Below are positions 52,001 through 59,764 of a stretch of 64,000 nt of DNA, piece by piece; position 1 is the first letter of the stretch; every line of letters begins with the position of its first letter. The notes beneath the pieces were generated by a model. It saw nothing but the letters and a program-made list of their open reading frames with translations, was not told where the DNA came from and ran no database searches. Origin of the DNA: Sutterella sp. GTDB lineage: Bacteria > Pseudomonadota > Gammaproteobacteria > Burkholderiales > Burkholderiaceae_F. The DNA is taken from contig DYBN01000047.1 of the NCBI GenBank assembly GCA_019418605.1, forward strand, positions 72,370 to 136,369, read 5' to 3'. Made by a program: the position numbers and the translations under genes.

Positions 52001-52485
52001 CCCGCGGCGACAAAGCTTGCTTCAAGCTCCTCGGTGCGGATGCGCTGGCCTGCGTCGAAAAAGAAGGTGCTCGCGGCAATGTAGCTTTTGGGGGCTATGC
52101 GCTGCGCGGCCGTCACGGCCGAGGCGATGAGAAGATCGGGCTTGTCGTCGGGATTGGCCGACTGCAGGCGATAGAGGCTCTCCAAGCGTTCGCTAACCAG
52201 GTCCGGGTGCGGACTCATGGTGTCGTAGGGCAGCGTCTCCCAGTCGGGAAAGACCGCCGTGCGCAGGGACGGATCAAGCCAGGAGATTTCGTCGGCCAGG
52301 CGCGAGAGGTCTGCCGGATCGGCGCAGATGACAAAGGCCAGGCGCCCTTCGCTTTTGGCCATTTTGACGAAGCTTGCAAGCGCCAGGGCATCAATTGCGC
52401 CCGGGAGCGTCTGAAGCTTCATGCGCCTGCCGGGGGCCGGAAGGGAAAAGGGAGGCTGTGCGCCGAAATAAAAATCGTCGGACAT
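49024..52485 (-). CDS. mfd: Transcription-repair coupling factor
   Basis: A 1153-residue ATP-dependent translocase that removes stalled RNA polymerase and recruits UvrA. In order: UvrB-homology region (about 20-340), the RNA-polymerase-interaction (CarD-like) domain (EGDPVVHAEHGVGRYRGLETIE, about 475-540), the RecG-like helicase with GDVGFGKTEVALRA, VIDEEHRFGVRQKERLK and TLTATPIPRTLAMSL motifs, and the C-terminal TRCF domain with LRGRVGRSHHQAYAYLL nearby. Length is normal for Mfd. serB follows on the same strand. Confidence 0.98.
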   Translation of the reverse strand: MSDDFYFGAQPPFSLPAPGRRMKLQTLPGAIDALALASFVKMAKSEGRLAFVICADPADLSRLADEISWLDPSLRTAVFPDWETLPYDTMSPHPDLVSERLESLYRLQSANPDDKPDLLIASAVTAAQRIAPKSYIAASTFFFDAGQRIRTEELEASFVAAGYGRVEQVMAPGEFCVRGGIVDIYPMGSAEPLRLDLFDDEIESIRCFDPDTQRSTTSVKSVRILPGHEFPLEESARTAFRTRWRERFSGDPSKSPVYKDIGNGIPAAGIEYYLPLFFDKTATLADYLPEGSAVVFVGPVENALSSFLTETNQRAKFLSHDPAHPVLEAKELFETPEEFFVSLSRFGRTTITCEAPGIACDIEIDRKAKDPAAKLKSFLDAQTVRGFRTLIMATSAGRASRLQELLADAALTLHEVQGASEFVASASPVCLTVGPLHCGFVLETERLAVVTENELYSIKAVARRSRLKSRSTNVDAMIRDISELREGDPVVHAEHGVGRYRGLETIETGDGAAEFLRIDYAQDAKLYVPVAQLHLIGRYTGADVEHAPLHSLGRGDWEKARKKAAQKVRDTAAELLHLYALRESRQGFAFKTESSDYEAFCEGFAFEETPDQASAIDAVIADMHGGRPMDRLVCGDVGFGKTEVALRAAFVAVMNGKQVAVLCPTTLLAEQHAQTFRDRFAAWPVKIALLSRFRTGRQTTEALAGLSDGTIDIAIGTHKLLSEKVSFKRLGLVVIDEEHRFGVRQKERLKSLRSEVDVLTLTATPIPRTLAMSLEGIRDFSVIATAPEKRLAIKTFVRRESKELIREAVVRELKRGGQVYFLHNDVATIENRADMLRALIPEARIAVAHGQMSERELEHIMREFYRQSYNLLVCTTIIETGIDIPIANTIIIHRADKFGLAQLHQLRGRVGRSHHQAYAYLLTPGDEAITKNAQRRLEAIQNLEDLGSGFYLSMHDLEIRGAGEVLGEEQSGEMAQVGFDLYTQMLKSAVKALKEGKEPDFEAPFETLTEINLHMPALLPADYIADVSTRLGFYKRLAAAANRTELEAVTDDLIDRYGKLPEAARALVATHRLRLVCEEIGVKKIDAADSAVVLGFAARPAFDPQKLFKLLQSRRDLRMLPGDRLRMTVLTDSLDARLQAIYGVINPLRPDPN

Positions 52486-52761
52486 GAAAAGGAAAAGACA
52501 AGCGCATCAACGCCGCGGCCCGAAGCCGCCAGGCGCCCCAAGGCACGGGGCGCGCAAAAGCGGAGCATCTCGATGCGAAAAGGAATTGAGAATCTGAAAA
52601 AACGGCGGCAAAAGCAGGCAGGCCGACGGCGCAGCCTGATAAATAAAAGCGCGTCTTTGGCCTCTGATTGCGGCAGGGCCTTCGCGCTTTGTGCACTTTC
52701 ACGCAAGAGTCCCTTTGCAAGGCCTGCTTTTTAATTTTTGTTTGCCGTTTGAACGGGCCAC

Positions 52762-52767
52762 ATTGTA
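52762..52767 (-). promoter_or_regulatory. Putative -10 element of mfd
   Basis: The minus strand reads GCTACAATGTGGC, the recurring box, about 280 bases before the mfd ATG. Confidence 0.4.
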
Positions 52768-52907
52768 GCGAAGCCGCACCCCGGCGCCCTGACCAAGGCG
52801 CGCAGGGAGCGCGGGCGGCGGGAAAGAAAAATGCGTGCCCTGCTGCGCCATTTCATTGCGCCTTTTATTGATGCCCCCGCGCTATGAATCCGCATGAAAA
52901 TAAACAA

Positions 52908-52938
52908 TTGGACATAGAGTCGGCGCCGACTCAATAAT
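52908..52938 (+). promoter_or_regulatory. MerR-type promoter ahead of the flavoprotein gene
   Basis: -35-like TTGGAC (52908-52913), 19-base spacer, -10-like AATAAT (52933-52938). The spacer contains the perfect 16-base palindrome GAGTCGGCGCCGACTC (52917-52932). An over-long spacer filled by a dyad is the hallmark of MerR/SoxR-family control. A leader of about 155 bases follows. Confidence 0.5.
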
Positions 52939-53100
52939 TTTTTAAACACTCACCGGGCCGGGCGCACGGCGGCGGGAATATGAACGGGCGTGCCAAACAT
53001 GAGAGGCCGCCCGGGAAGCGCCGTGCGTGTGACGAAGAAATTTTTCGGACACAACCGAGCAAGCCGGGGAGAAGCGTTGCATTTTGAGGAGGTAGCCAGA

Positions 53101-54660
53101 ATGAAGCGACGCACGCTGCTTGCATCAACATTATTGTCGGGAACGGCGCTGGGACTCGGGAAAACTGCCGCGGCAGCTGGCGGCACCAAGCGCGAAGAGC
53201 AAAAGAAGGCGGCCTCGGGCACGGGCGCCGGACGCGATGCCGACGTCATCGTGCTTGGCGCGGGATTTTCAGGTCTTTCGGCGGCCGTGACCGCAGCGCG
53301 CGCAGGCGCCCGTGTGCTGGTGCTTGAAAAGCGCGCCTATGCGGGCGGCGACGGGATTCTGTCGGCTGGCATCATCGCCACGGCGGGCACGCCCTTGCAC
53401 AAGGAGCAGGGCATTGCCGGAGACTTGAGCGTGGACGCCTACTGGGCGCGCATTGCCTCAGGCATTGAAGACGAGCCTTTGTCCAAGGTGCGCGACAACC
53501 AGGAGCTCTCGCCGATTTATTCCGGCATTTTCAAGCACGATCCGGCCGTGCTGCGCCGCTCGGCCGAGAATTCGCCCGAAGTGATCGCCTTCCTGCGCAG
53601 CTTTGGCATCGAGTTTTTGCCGATCAACCACGGGCAGCCCTTTCTGATGCCCACAAAGCCCGGCAGCATGCCCAAATTTGCGCAGGCGCTCTTGGAAGAA
53701 CTCAAGCGCTTGAACGTCAGTCTTCTCACCGAGCGGAGAGCGCAAAAAATTCTGATGGACACAAGCGCCGATTCGCCTCGCGTTTGCGGGGTCGAGGTGA
53801 AAACCGCCTCGGGCGCCGTTGAAGAGTACCGCGCGCCGGTCGTCATTGTCGCCACCGGAGGCTTTGTCAACAACAAGGCCATGATGCGCCGCTACAAGCG
53901 CTACTGGGCCGACGTGCCGGTGGGTTTTCTTGCCGTGGGCGAGGGGGTGCCCGCCGGGCATGACGGCGACGGCATTGTGATGGGAAAGCAAATCGGCGCC
54001 TCGCTCGAAGACATGGAGTCGATGCCCAAGTTTTATGCCGCTCCCCAAAAAGGCATGCGCAGTCCCACGTGGATTCTCTTTGACACCGACACCGCCTACC
54101 TGGTCGACGCCAAGGGCCGGCGCTTTTGCGACGAGCACGCCTCCCGCTACTCGGGCTGCGCCGTCAAGGCCTACGGCAAGGGCATCAAGGAGGCTTTCGT
54201 GGTCTTTGACGAAGCGACCTTCACGGGGCCCAACAAAGCCCGCTGGGGCTACGAGGCTCTCATGAAGGCGGGCGCTCTCTACAAGGCGGATACGATCGAG
54301 GAGGCCGCGAAAAAAGCGGGCGTAGACCCCGCCGGGCTCAAGGCGACGCTCGAGACGATTGCGCGCGACGCCCGCACGGGAGTCGACAGCGAATTCGGCC
54401 GCCGCGACAAGCTCTTCCGTGCACTCAAGGCGCCCTTTTACGTCTCGACGCCGAGCACCCCCGTGTGCTTTAAGACCGAGGGGGGACTTGAGGTCAACAA
54501 TCGTTTTGAAGTGCTGCGCGCTAGCGACGACAAGCCCTTTGGGGGCCTCTACGCCGTGGGCGCCACGTGCGGCTCGATTTCAAGCCGCCTGTGCGACGTC
54601 ATTGCCTCGGGGATTCTTGCGGGACCAGCCGCTGCCGAAGCGGCCAAAAAGCTTGCATAA
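53101..54660 (+). CDS. Probably exported FAD-dependent oxidoreductase, fumarate-reductase-like but missing catalytic residues
   Basis: A 519-residue flavoprotein. The N-terminus MKRRTLLASTLLSGTALGLG looks like a twin-arginine signal peptide, which would fit export with FAD bound. The FAD domain follows (VLGAGFSGLSAAVTAARAG at about 57-75, VVIVATGGF at about 258). There is no FMN or heme domain. Where fumarate/urocanate reductases have HHTMGG and HGxNRLGG, this protein has VCFKTEGGLEVNN and GATCGSISSRLCDVIASG, so the substrate-binding His and Arg are absent. Its reaction is therefore different and unknown. GAGGAGG precedes the ATG. It converges on the hydrogenase operon. Confidence 0.87.
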   Translation: MKRRTLLASTLLSGTALGLGKTAAAAGGTKREEQKKAASGTGAGRDADVIVLGAGFSGLSAAVTAARAGARVLVLEKRAYAGGDGILSAGIIATAGTPLHKEQGIAGDLSVDAYWARIASGIEDEPLSKVRDNQELSPIYSGIFKHDPAVLRRSAENSPEVIAFLRSFGIEFLPINHGQPFLMPTKPGSMPKFAQALLEELKRLNVSLLTERRAQKILMDTSADSPRVCGVEVKTASGAVEEYRAPVVIVATGGFVNNKAMMRRYKRYWADVPVGFLAVGEGVPAGHDGDGIVMGKQIGASLEDMESMPKFYAAPQKGMRSPTWILFDTDTAYLVDAKGRRFCDEHASRYSGCAVKAYGKGIKEAFVVFDEATFTGPNKARWGYEALMKAGALYKADTIEEAAKKAGVDPAGLKATLETIARDARTGVDSEFGRRDKLFRALKAPFYVSTPSTPVCFKTEGGLEVNNRFEVLRASDDKPFGGLYAVGATCGSISSRLCDVIASGILAGPAAAEAAKKLA

Positions 54661-54680
54661 AGCCGCAAGTTCTTGACGAC

Positions 54681-54720
54681 AAACGCCCGGTCTTCCTGCA
54701 GTCAAGGATACCGGGCGTTT
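54681..54720. terminator. Bidirectional terminator between flavoprotein and hypC
   Basis: Perfect 11-base arms AAACGCCCGGT (54681-54691) and ACCGGGCGTTT (54710-54720), placed between two convergent genes. Confidence 0.7.
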
Positions 54721-54808
54721 AGACTGGCGCAAGCCTGCGGCTTGAGTGCGGCGTACGTGCTCCGCGCATGTGCCGCAGGGATTCGCTCCAGGAAATTTGT
54801 TTCGAACT

Positions 54809-55141
54809 TTATGCCGGCATCTTTTGGCCGACGATCTTTTGGAGGTGCTCGGGCAGCTTGCCCGAATTTTCCAAAATGTCGGAGAAGGCGTCTTCAACGC
54901 CCTCGGCCGAGTCGGTGCGCATGGCGGCCTCGACGCACGTGAGCGCCTTTTCGACCTGCTCGGCCTCAAGGGCATCCACCGTGCGCAGCACCGTGTTGCG
55001 AAAGACAAGGACGTGATCGCCCACGGCGACGTCGTTTTCCGCAAACGACGTGTCGACCTGCCGCACTTCGTCGTTGCGCTCAACGAGCACTTCGGTCGGG
55101 GAGAGTACCTTGGTCACCCGCATGGGAATGGCAATGCACAT
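54809..55141 (-). CDS. hypC: Hydrogenase assembly chaperone, HypC/HupF family
   Basis: A 110-residue chaperone that, with HypD, carries the Fe(CN)2CO unit to the hydrogenase large subunit. The invariant N-terminus MCIAIPMRV with Cys2 is present, followed by the OB-fold-type core (VGDHVLVFRNTVLRTVD). The C-terminal helical tail makes it longer than the usual 75-95 residues. It is the last gene of the hydrogenase operon. HypA, B, D, E and F are not encoded in this window. It could equally be a HybG/HupF paralogue dedicated to this enzyme. Confidence 0.92.
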   Translation of the reverse strand: MCIAIPMRVTKVLSPTEVLVERNDEVRQVDTSFAENDVAVGDHVLVFRNTVLRTVDALEAEQVEKALTCVEAAMRTDSAEGVEDAFSDILENSGKLPEHLQKIVGQKMPA

Positions 55142-55176
55142 CGTTCTTGTCCTCAGTATTTGAAAATAGGAAAAAC

Positions 55177-55803
55177 CTACGCCTTGCTCGGGAAAAAGCG
55201 CACGTCGCCCGTGCGCGGTGCTTCTTCCTCAGACGGGCGCGTTGCCTCGTAGTAGTCCTGATTGAGGCTTGCGTAGGACAAGTCCGGCGCGGCCTCGTTT
55301 TCAGCGCGGCGGACAAAGTCGTAGCCCCAGTCGGTTAAAAGCGCGTGCGCGGATTGAACGGCCTTCTCGACCATGGGCCGCACCACGTCAGAGAGCGACC
55401 CGCCGTAGTCTTCGAGCTCAAGGGGCTGCACGGCGGCCACCGCAATGCGCCCGGGCTCCTTGCCCTGCAGTTCAGCCAACGCCAAAACTTCATTTAGGCC
55501 CGTCTGGTGCGGAGAAATCTTCGTGCCGGACCACCGCAGCACATCGTCTCCCGTGAGGATGCGAAGCGTCCCCGGAGCCTCGCCCAAATCGGCGCAGTCA
55601 AAGAAAAACAGGTCGCGCGTGGCCTCGACATACTCAAGCAGGTACATGCCGAGCGTGCCGCCGTCCATCACCTTGACTTTGGCCGGAGCCCGGTACAGGG
55701 CGTTGAAGCGCTCCACGCAGCGCACGCCGAAGCCTTCGTCGGCCCAGAGAATGTTGCCCGCGCCGATCACGAGCAGATCCGTTTTCGAAAAAATATCTTC
55801 CAT
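55177..55803 (-). CDS. hyaD: Hydrogenase maturation endopeptidase, HyaD/HybD family
   Basis: A 208-residue nickel-dependent protease that trims the C-terminus of the large subunit after metal insertion. The nickel ligands are visible by analogy with HybD: Glu23 in WADEGFGV, Asp69 in FFFDCADLG and His99 in ISPHQTGL. The N-terminal VIGAGNILWADEG is the family signature. The ATG at 55803 is chosen from the family start; the frame continues 13 codons further. The C-terminal 40 residues are an unconserved extension. Confidence 0.92.
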   Translation of the reverse strand: MEDIFSKTDLLVIGAGNILWADEGFGVRCVERFNALYRAPAKVKVMDGGTLGMYLLEYVEATRDLFFFDCADLGEAPGTLRILTGDDVLRWSGTKISPHQTGLNEVLALAELQGKEPGRIAVAAVQPLELEDYGGSLSDVVRPMVEKAVQSAHALLTDWGYDFVRRAENEAAPDLSYASLNQDYYEATRPSEEEAPRTGDVRFFPSKA

Positions 55804-55827
55804 GACTTCCACAAACGGCCTGAAAGG

Positions 55828-55878
55828 AAAAACCCCTTTCACTTCGTAGGCTTTCAGGCACTTCCAAAGCGAAAGGGG
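55828..55878 (-). terminator. Hairpin with T-run between hyaC and hyaD
   Basis: CCCCTTTC (55833-55840) pairs with GAAAGGGG (55871-55878). On the minus strand the stem is followed by TTTTT, just before the hyaD start. It could partly terminate the transcript and lower expression of the maturation genes relative to the structural genes. Confidence 0.55.
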
Positions 55879-55955
55879 CTTGCCGTCTTCTCCTTGCGGG
55901 CGAGTCTAAACCACGGCCTGCGCCGCGCGCCTCACCCGTTGGTAGAACTGCCGGA

Positions 55956-56666
55956 CTAGTGCTCGGTGTGCTTGAACATTCTCAAGCCGCTCGTCATCGA
56001 GCTGATGGTCGTTGCGCCGCCCATGACGTCTTCGCGGAAGCTCATGTAGATGTGAGCAATCGAGAAGATGATGAAGACGTACATCAGTGCATGGTGCACG
56101 GTGCGCACGGCCTGCGCGTCTCCAAAGAGAGCGAAGACCCAGCCAAACCAGCTCATCCAGCCGGTATCCCACCCCCAGGCCTGGGCGTAGAGCGCAAGGC
56201 CCGTGATGATGATGCCGATGCTGCCGAGCGTGAACATGAAGAACATGGCGCACTGCGCAAGCGGATTGTGGCCGGCGTACTCGGGCGAAGTCGGACGGAA
56301 GAAGAGGTAGTACTTCACCTGCTCAAAGAGCATCTTCCACCACTTCAGGCTCCAAAGCGGCGGCACCAGGATCATGCGCGAGTAGCGGTTGCCCACGATG
56401 CCCCAGTACAGGCGCCCGATGAAGGTCACGGTAAAGATGATGCCCGCAACGAAGTGCGCCAGACGGATGTAGGCAAAGCCGTACGTGGCGTACGTCTCGC
56501 CCAGGTTGGCGGTGATCGGTGCGCCGATGAGAAAGCCCGTGGCGATCATCACGAACATGCACACCGCCATCAGCCAGTGCCACACGCGTACGGGAGCCTC
56601 CCAGACGTAAAGCGGGTGCGTGCCTGCCGACACGTCCACTTCAAAGGTGACAGGATCGATTTTCAT
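55956..56666 (-). CDS. hyaC: [NiFe] hydrogenase b-type cytochrome subunit
   Basis: A 236-residue inner-membrane di-heme cytochrome b that passes electrons from the hydrogenase to quinone. There are four main hydrophobic helices (about 27-50, 66-90, 133-157, 190-210). Candidate heme His residues lie in VRVWHWLMA, RLAHFVAG and VRTVHHALMYVF, and the C-terminal HIYMSFREDVMGG is the family signature. It is the third gene of the operon, downstream of the large subunit by 73 bases. Confidence 0.94.
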   Translation of the reverse strand: MKIDPVTFEVDVSAGTHPLYVWEAPVRVWHWLMAVCMFVMIATGFLIGAPITANLGETYATYGFAYIRLAHFVAGIIFTVTFIGRLYWGIVGNRYSRMILVPPLWSLKWWKMLFEQVKYYLFFRPTSPEYAGHNPLAQCAMFFMFTLGSIGIIITGLALYAQAWGWDTGWMSWFGWVFALFGDAQAVRTVHHALMYVFIIFSIAHIYMSFREDVMGGATTISSMTSGLRMFKHTEH

Positions 56667-56739
56667 AGAAAAATCCCTTGTAGTGATTTCCGCCCGCTCC
56701 CGGTGAAAACGTGAATTTCGACCGGGAGCAGAGGAGAAA

Positions 56740-58515
56740 TTAGCGGACCTTGACGCTCACGAGCTCCTTGCCCTCGGTGTCAAGCACGTGCGTGGCGCAG
56801 GCAAGGCACGGGTCGAAGCTGTGGATCGTGCGAAGGATTTCCAGCGGCTGCTCGGGATTGGCGAGCGGCGTGCCGATGAGGCTCGCCTCAAAGGCGCCGT
56901 GGTTGCCCGCCTCGTCGCGCGGCGAAGCGTTCCAGGTGGTGGGCACGACGGCCTGCCAGTTGGCGATCTTGCCGTTTTCGATCACGCACCAGTGGCCGAG
57001 CGCGCCGCGCGGAGCCTCGCAGGCACCCACGCCGCGGCACTTCGCAGGCCACGTCTTGGGCTCCCAGAACTCCATGTTGGCCGCGGCCTCGTCGCCGGCC
57101 TTGATGTTGGCCGTGAGGTCGTCGACGTACTTGACCATCATGTCGGCCATGAAAACCGACTCGATGCAGCGCGCTGCGGTGCGGCCCAAGGTCGAGAACA
57201 TTGCCTCGAGCGGGAGGTTGAGCTCGGTCAGAACCGCCGTTGCCGGTTCCTTGTACTGCGGCATGTTCTTGGCAACGCCCATGACGACGCGAGCCAGCGG
57301 CCCCACTTCCATCATGTGGCCCTTCCAGCGCGGGCTCTTCACCCACGTGTACTTGCCCTGGCTTGCGAGCCACGCAAACTTCGTCTTGCTGCCGTCGGAG
57401 CCCTCGGGAAGACCGAAGGCATGGTCGGTGACGCCTTCCCACGGATGCAGGCCCTTCTTCTCACCCGGGTACTTGTACCAGGAGTGATCGACGAATTCCT
57501 GAATCTCGTCGAGGTTGCGCAGATCGACGTCCTGGATTTCGTTGAGCTTGCCGTCGATGATGGCGCCCTTGGGCATGAGCAGGCTCTCCTGCGACCAGTC
57601 GTTGGCGCGCTCCGGGAAGTCGCCGTAGCACAGCAGGTTCTTCGAGCTGATGCCGCCGCCCAACTTGAACCATTCCGGATACATGCTCGCAATGGCCTTG
57701 ACGTCGGGGAGATAGACGTTGTTGACGAACTCCACGCACTTCTTGGCGATGCTGCGCATGTAGTTGAGGCTCACCTCATTGACCATGACGCCGGCTGCGC
57801 CCGTATCGTGCATGTTGATCGGGCAGGCGACGCCGCCCACGAGATAGTTCGGGTGCGGGTTCTTGCCGCCCAGGATCGTGTGGATCTTGACGATTTCCTT
57901 GTGGAACTCAAGCGCTTCCAGATAGTGCGCCACGGCAAGAAGGTTCACCGCAGGCGGCAGCTTCATGGCCGGATGGCCCCAGTAGCCGTTCTTGAAGATC
58001 GAGAGCTGGCCGGTTGCCACAAACTTCTTGAGGCGGTTCTGGATGTCGCGGAAGTACCCAGCCGTTGCCAGATGATGGTGCGGGCTGATCTTTTGCTGAA
58101 TGTCGGACGTCTCGCGCGGATCGGCCGAGAGGGCGCTCACGACGTCGACCCAGTCAAGCGCGTGCAGCTGATAGAAGTGCGTGATGTGGTCCTGCACATA
58201 GAGCGTCGCATTCATCAGGTTGCGGATGATGTTTGCGTTCTTCGGGATCTTGATGCCGATGGCGTCTTCGACGCTGCGCACGGCAGCCAGAGCGTGAATG
58301 CCGGTGCAAACGCCGCAGATGCGCTCCACGAAGGCCCATGCATCGCGCGGATCACGGCCCTTGAGAATCACCTCAAGGCCGCGCCACATCGTGCCGGTGC
58401 TCATGGCGTCGACAATGTTGCCCGAAGCGTCAATCTCGGCCTGGACGCGCAGATGGCCTTCGATGCGGGTGACCGGATCGACCACGACGCGGCGGGTGTT
58501 GGTAGCTTCAGTCAT
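56740..58515 (-). CDS. hyaB: [NiFe] uptake hydrogenase large subunit
   Basis: A 591-residue catalytic subunit that oxidises H2 in the periplasm. The four nickel cysteines are Cys67 and Cys70 (RICGVC) and Cys570 and Cys573 (DPCLACATH). Cleavage after His576 by the HyaD-type protease would remove the last 15 residues (VLDTEGKELVSVKVR). The N-terminal DPVTRIEGHLR motif is typical of group 1. The start codon overlaps the small-subunit stop (TAATG), which indicates translational coupling. Confidence 0.97.
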   Translation of the reverse strand: MTEATNTRRVVVDPVTRIEGHLRVQAEIDASGNIVDAMSTGTMWRGLEVILKGRDPRDAWAFVERICGVCTGIHALAAVRSVEDAIGIKIPKNANIIRNLMNATLYVQDHITHFYQLHALDWVDVVSALSADPRETSDIQQKISPHHHLATAGYFRDIQNRLKKFVATGQLSIFKNGYWGHPAMKLPPAVNLLAVAHYLEALEFHKEIVKIHTILGGKNPHPNYLVGGVACPINMHDTGAAGVMVNEVSLNYMRSIAKKCVEFVNNVYLPDVKAIASMYPEWFKLGGGISSKNLLCYGDFPERANDWSQESLLMPKGAIIDGKLNEIQDVDLRNLDEIQEFVDHSWYKYPGEKKGLHPWEGVTDHAFGLPEGSDGSKTKFAWLASQGKYTWVKSPRWKGHMMEVGPLARVVMGVAKNMPQYKEPATAVLTELNLPLEAMFSTLGRTAARCIESVFMADMMVKYVDDLTANIKAGDEAAANMEFWEPKTWPAKCRGVGACEAPRGALGHWCVIENGKIANWQAVVPTTWNASPRDEAGNHGAFEASLIGTPLANPEQPLEILRTIHSFDPCLACATHVLDTEGKELVSVKVR

Positions 58516-59609
58516 TATTCACCTCCGAGATCCTTGTTGTTCTTTTTGGCGCGAGCCTGGGCAACGGCGCTCAAGGCTGCATGCGCGGCGGCGGCAACGC
58601 CGACGATGCCGACGGTGGCCAGACCCACCTTGTCGACCGTGGCTTCCACGCCGAACCAGCCGGGCGGCAAAATTTCGGGTTCATGTTCGTAGAAGCTGCC
58701 CTTGTCAAAGAAGTTGTTCTCAGAGCAGCCGATGCAGCCGTGACCGGACTTGACGGGCCAGGACAGGCCCTCGTTCCATTCAATGGTCGAGCAGGCGTTG
58801 TACGTGGTCGGCCCCTTGCAGCCCACCTTGTAGAGGCAGTAGCCGAGCTTGGCGCCCATGTCGTCGAACTTCTCGACGAACTGGCCGGCGTCGAAGTGCG
58901 CGCGGCGATAGCACTTGTCGTGAATGCGCTGGCCGTAGAACATCTTCGGACGGCCGAGGCGATCCAAGGGCGGCAGACGGTCGTAGGTGAGGATGTAGGT
59001 GATCACGCCCGTCATCACTTCAGGAATCGGCGGGCAGCCGGGCACGAGCACCACGGGCTTGTCGGTGATCACTTCAGTAATCGGCACGGACTTCGTGGGA
59101 TTGGGCTTTGCGGCCTGCACGCAGCCCCACGCGGCGCACGAACCCCAGCCGATGACGGCCTTGGCGTTGGCGCAGACGTGCTTGATCTTGTTGAGGAAGA
59201 TTTCGCCGCCGGGAATGCAGAACACGCCGTCGTCGCCCAACGGAATGTTGCCTTCAACGGCCACGATGTACTGTCCCTTGTATTTCTCAATGGTGTCCTC
59301 AAGAGCGGCTTCGGCCTGATGGCCTGCGGCAGCCATGATCGTGTCGTCGTAGTCGAGACTGATCATGTTGAGGACCATGTCGGCGGCGATCGGATTGAAG
59401 CTGCGGATGAAGGACTCGGTGCAGCAGGTGCATTCCAGACCGTGCAGCCACACGACGGGAGTGCGCGGCTTGCTCTGCATGGCCTCTGCAATTTCCTGCG
59501 CACCGGCGCTGCCCAGCCCGAGGCTTGCAGCTGTCAGAGAGCAGAACTGCAGAAAGCTTCGACGGCTGATGCCTTGGCGCCGCAGCGCTTCGTATTGCGT
59601 CTCAAACAT
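58515..59609 (-). CDS. hyaA: [NiFe] uptake hydrogenase small subunit (oxygen-tolerant type cluster)
   Basis: A 364-residue electron-transfer subunit. A Tat signal is present (ISRRSFLQFCSLTAASLGLG, residues 14-33). The proximal cluster has six cysteines: Cys60, Cys62, Cys63 (LECTCCTES), Cys158 and Cys163 (GSCAAWGC) and Cys192. Cys62 and Cys163 are the two extra cysteines that make the [4Fe-3S] cluster of oxygen-tolerant Hyd-1/MBH enzymes. The distal cluster uses His230, Cys233, Cys258 and Cys264, and the medial uses Cys273, Cys292 and Cys295. A C-terminal membrane helix lies at about 326-350. AAGGAG precedes the ATG at 59609. Confidence 0.97.
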   Translation of the reverse strand: MFETQYEALRRQGISRRSFLQFCSLTAASLGLGSAGAQEIAEAMQSKPRTPVVWLHGLECTCCTESFIRSFNPIAADMVLNMISLDYDDTIMAAAGHQAEAALEDTIEKYKGQYIVAVEGNIPLGDDGVFCIPGGEIFLNKIKHVCANAKAVIGWGSCAAWGCVQAAKPNPTKSVPITEVITDKPVVLVPGCPPIPEVMTGVITYILTYDRLPPLDRLGRPKMFYGQRIHDKCYRRAHFDAGQFVEKFDDMGAKLGYCLYKVGCKGPTTYNACSTIEWNEGLSWPVKSGHGCIGCSENNFFDKGSFYEHEPEILPPGWFGVEATVDKVGLATVGIVGVAAAAHAALSAVAQARAKKNNKDLGGE

Positions 59610-59731
59610 GTTGTATTTCTCCTTTGCCTGGGGAGTCGCAGAAGGCTCCAGAGGATTTCGGGGTTGGTTTTCATGCCGGAGGGCACGGGCACAAAAAAGG
59701 CGTGACGCATGCCGCACCGGCGCTTTCCGTC

Positions 59732-59759
59732 ATGTTAGTAAGACGTCCCGGGAGCGCAA
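59732..59759 (-). promoter_or_regulatory. Promoter of the hydrogenase operon
   Basis: On the minus strand: -35 TTGCGC (59754-59759), 16-base spacer, -10 TAACAT (59732-59737) followed by G. The leader to hyaA would be about 115 bases. Confidence 0.45.
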
Positions 59760-59764
59760 ATACC

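Larger units (their letters stand above)
52486..53100. other. Divergent intergenic region mfd / flavoprotein
   Basis: 615 bases. It holds a minus-strand -10 box for mfd (52762-52767) and a dyad-containing promoter for the flavoprotein (52908-52938). Open frames here show no protein character. Confidence 0.6.

Noticed and set aside
56788..58692. A 634-codon plus-strand open frame across the hydrogenase large subunit
   Set aside because: It is a mirror frame of hyaB, with no recognisable domains and His/Asp/Ala-biased composition.
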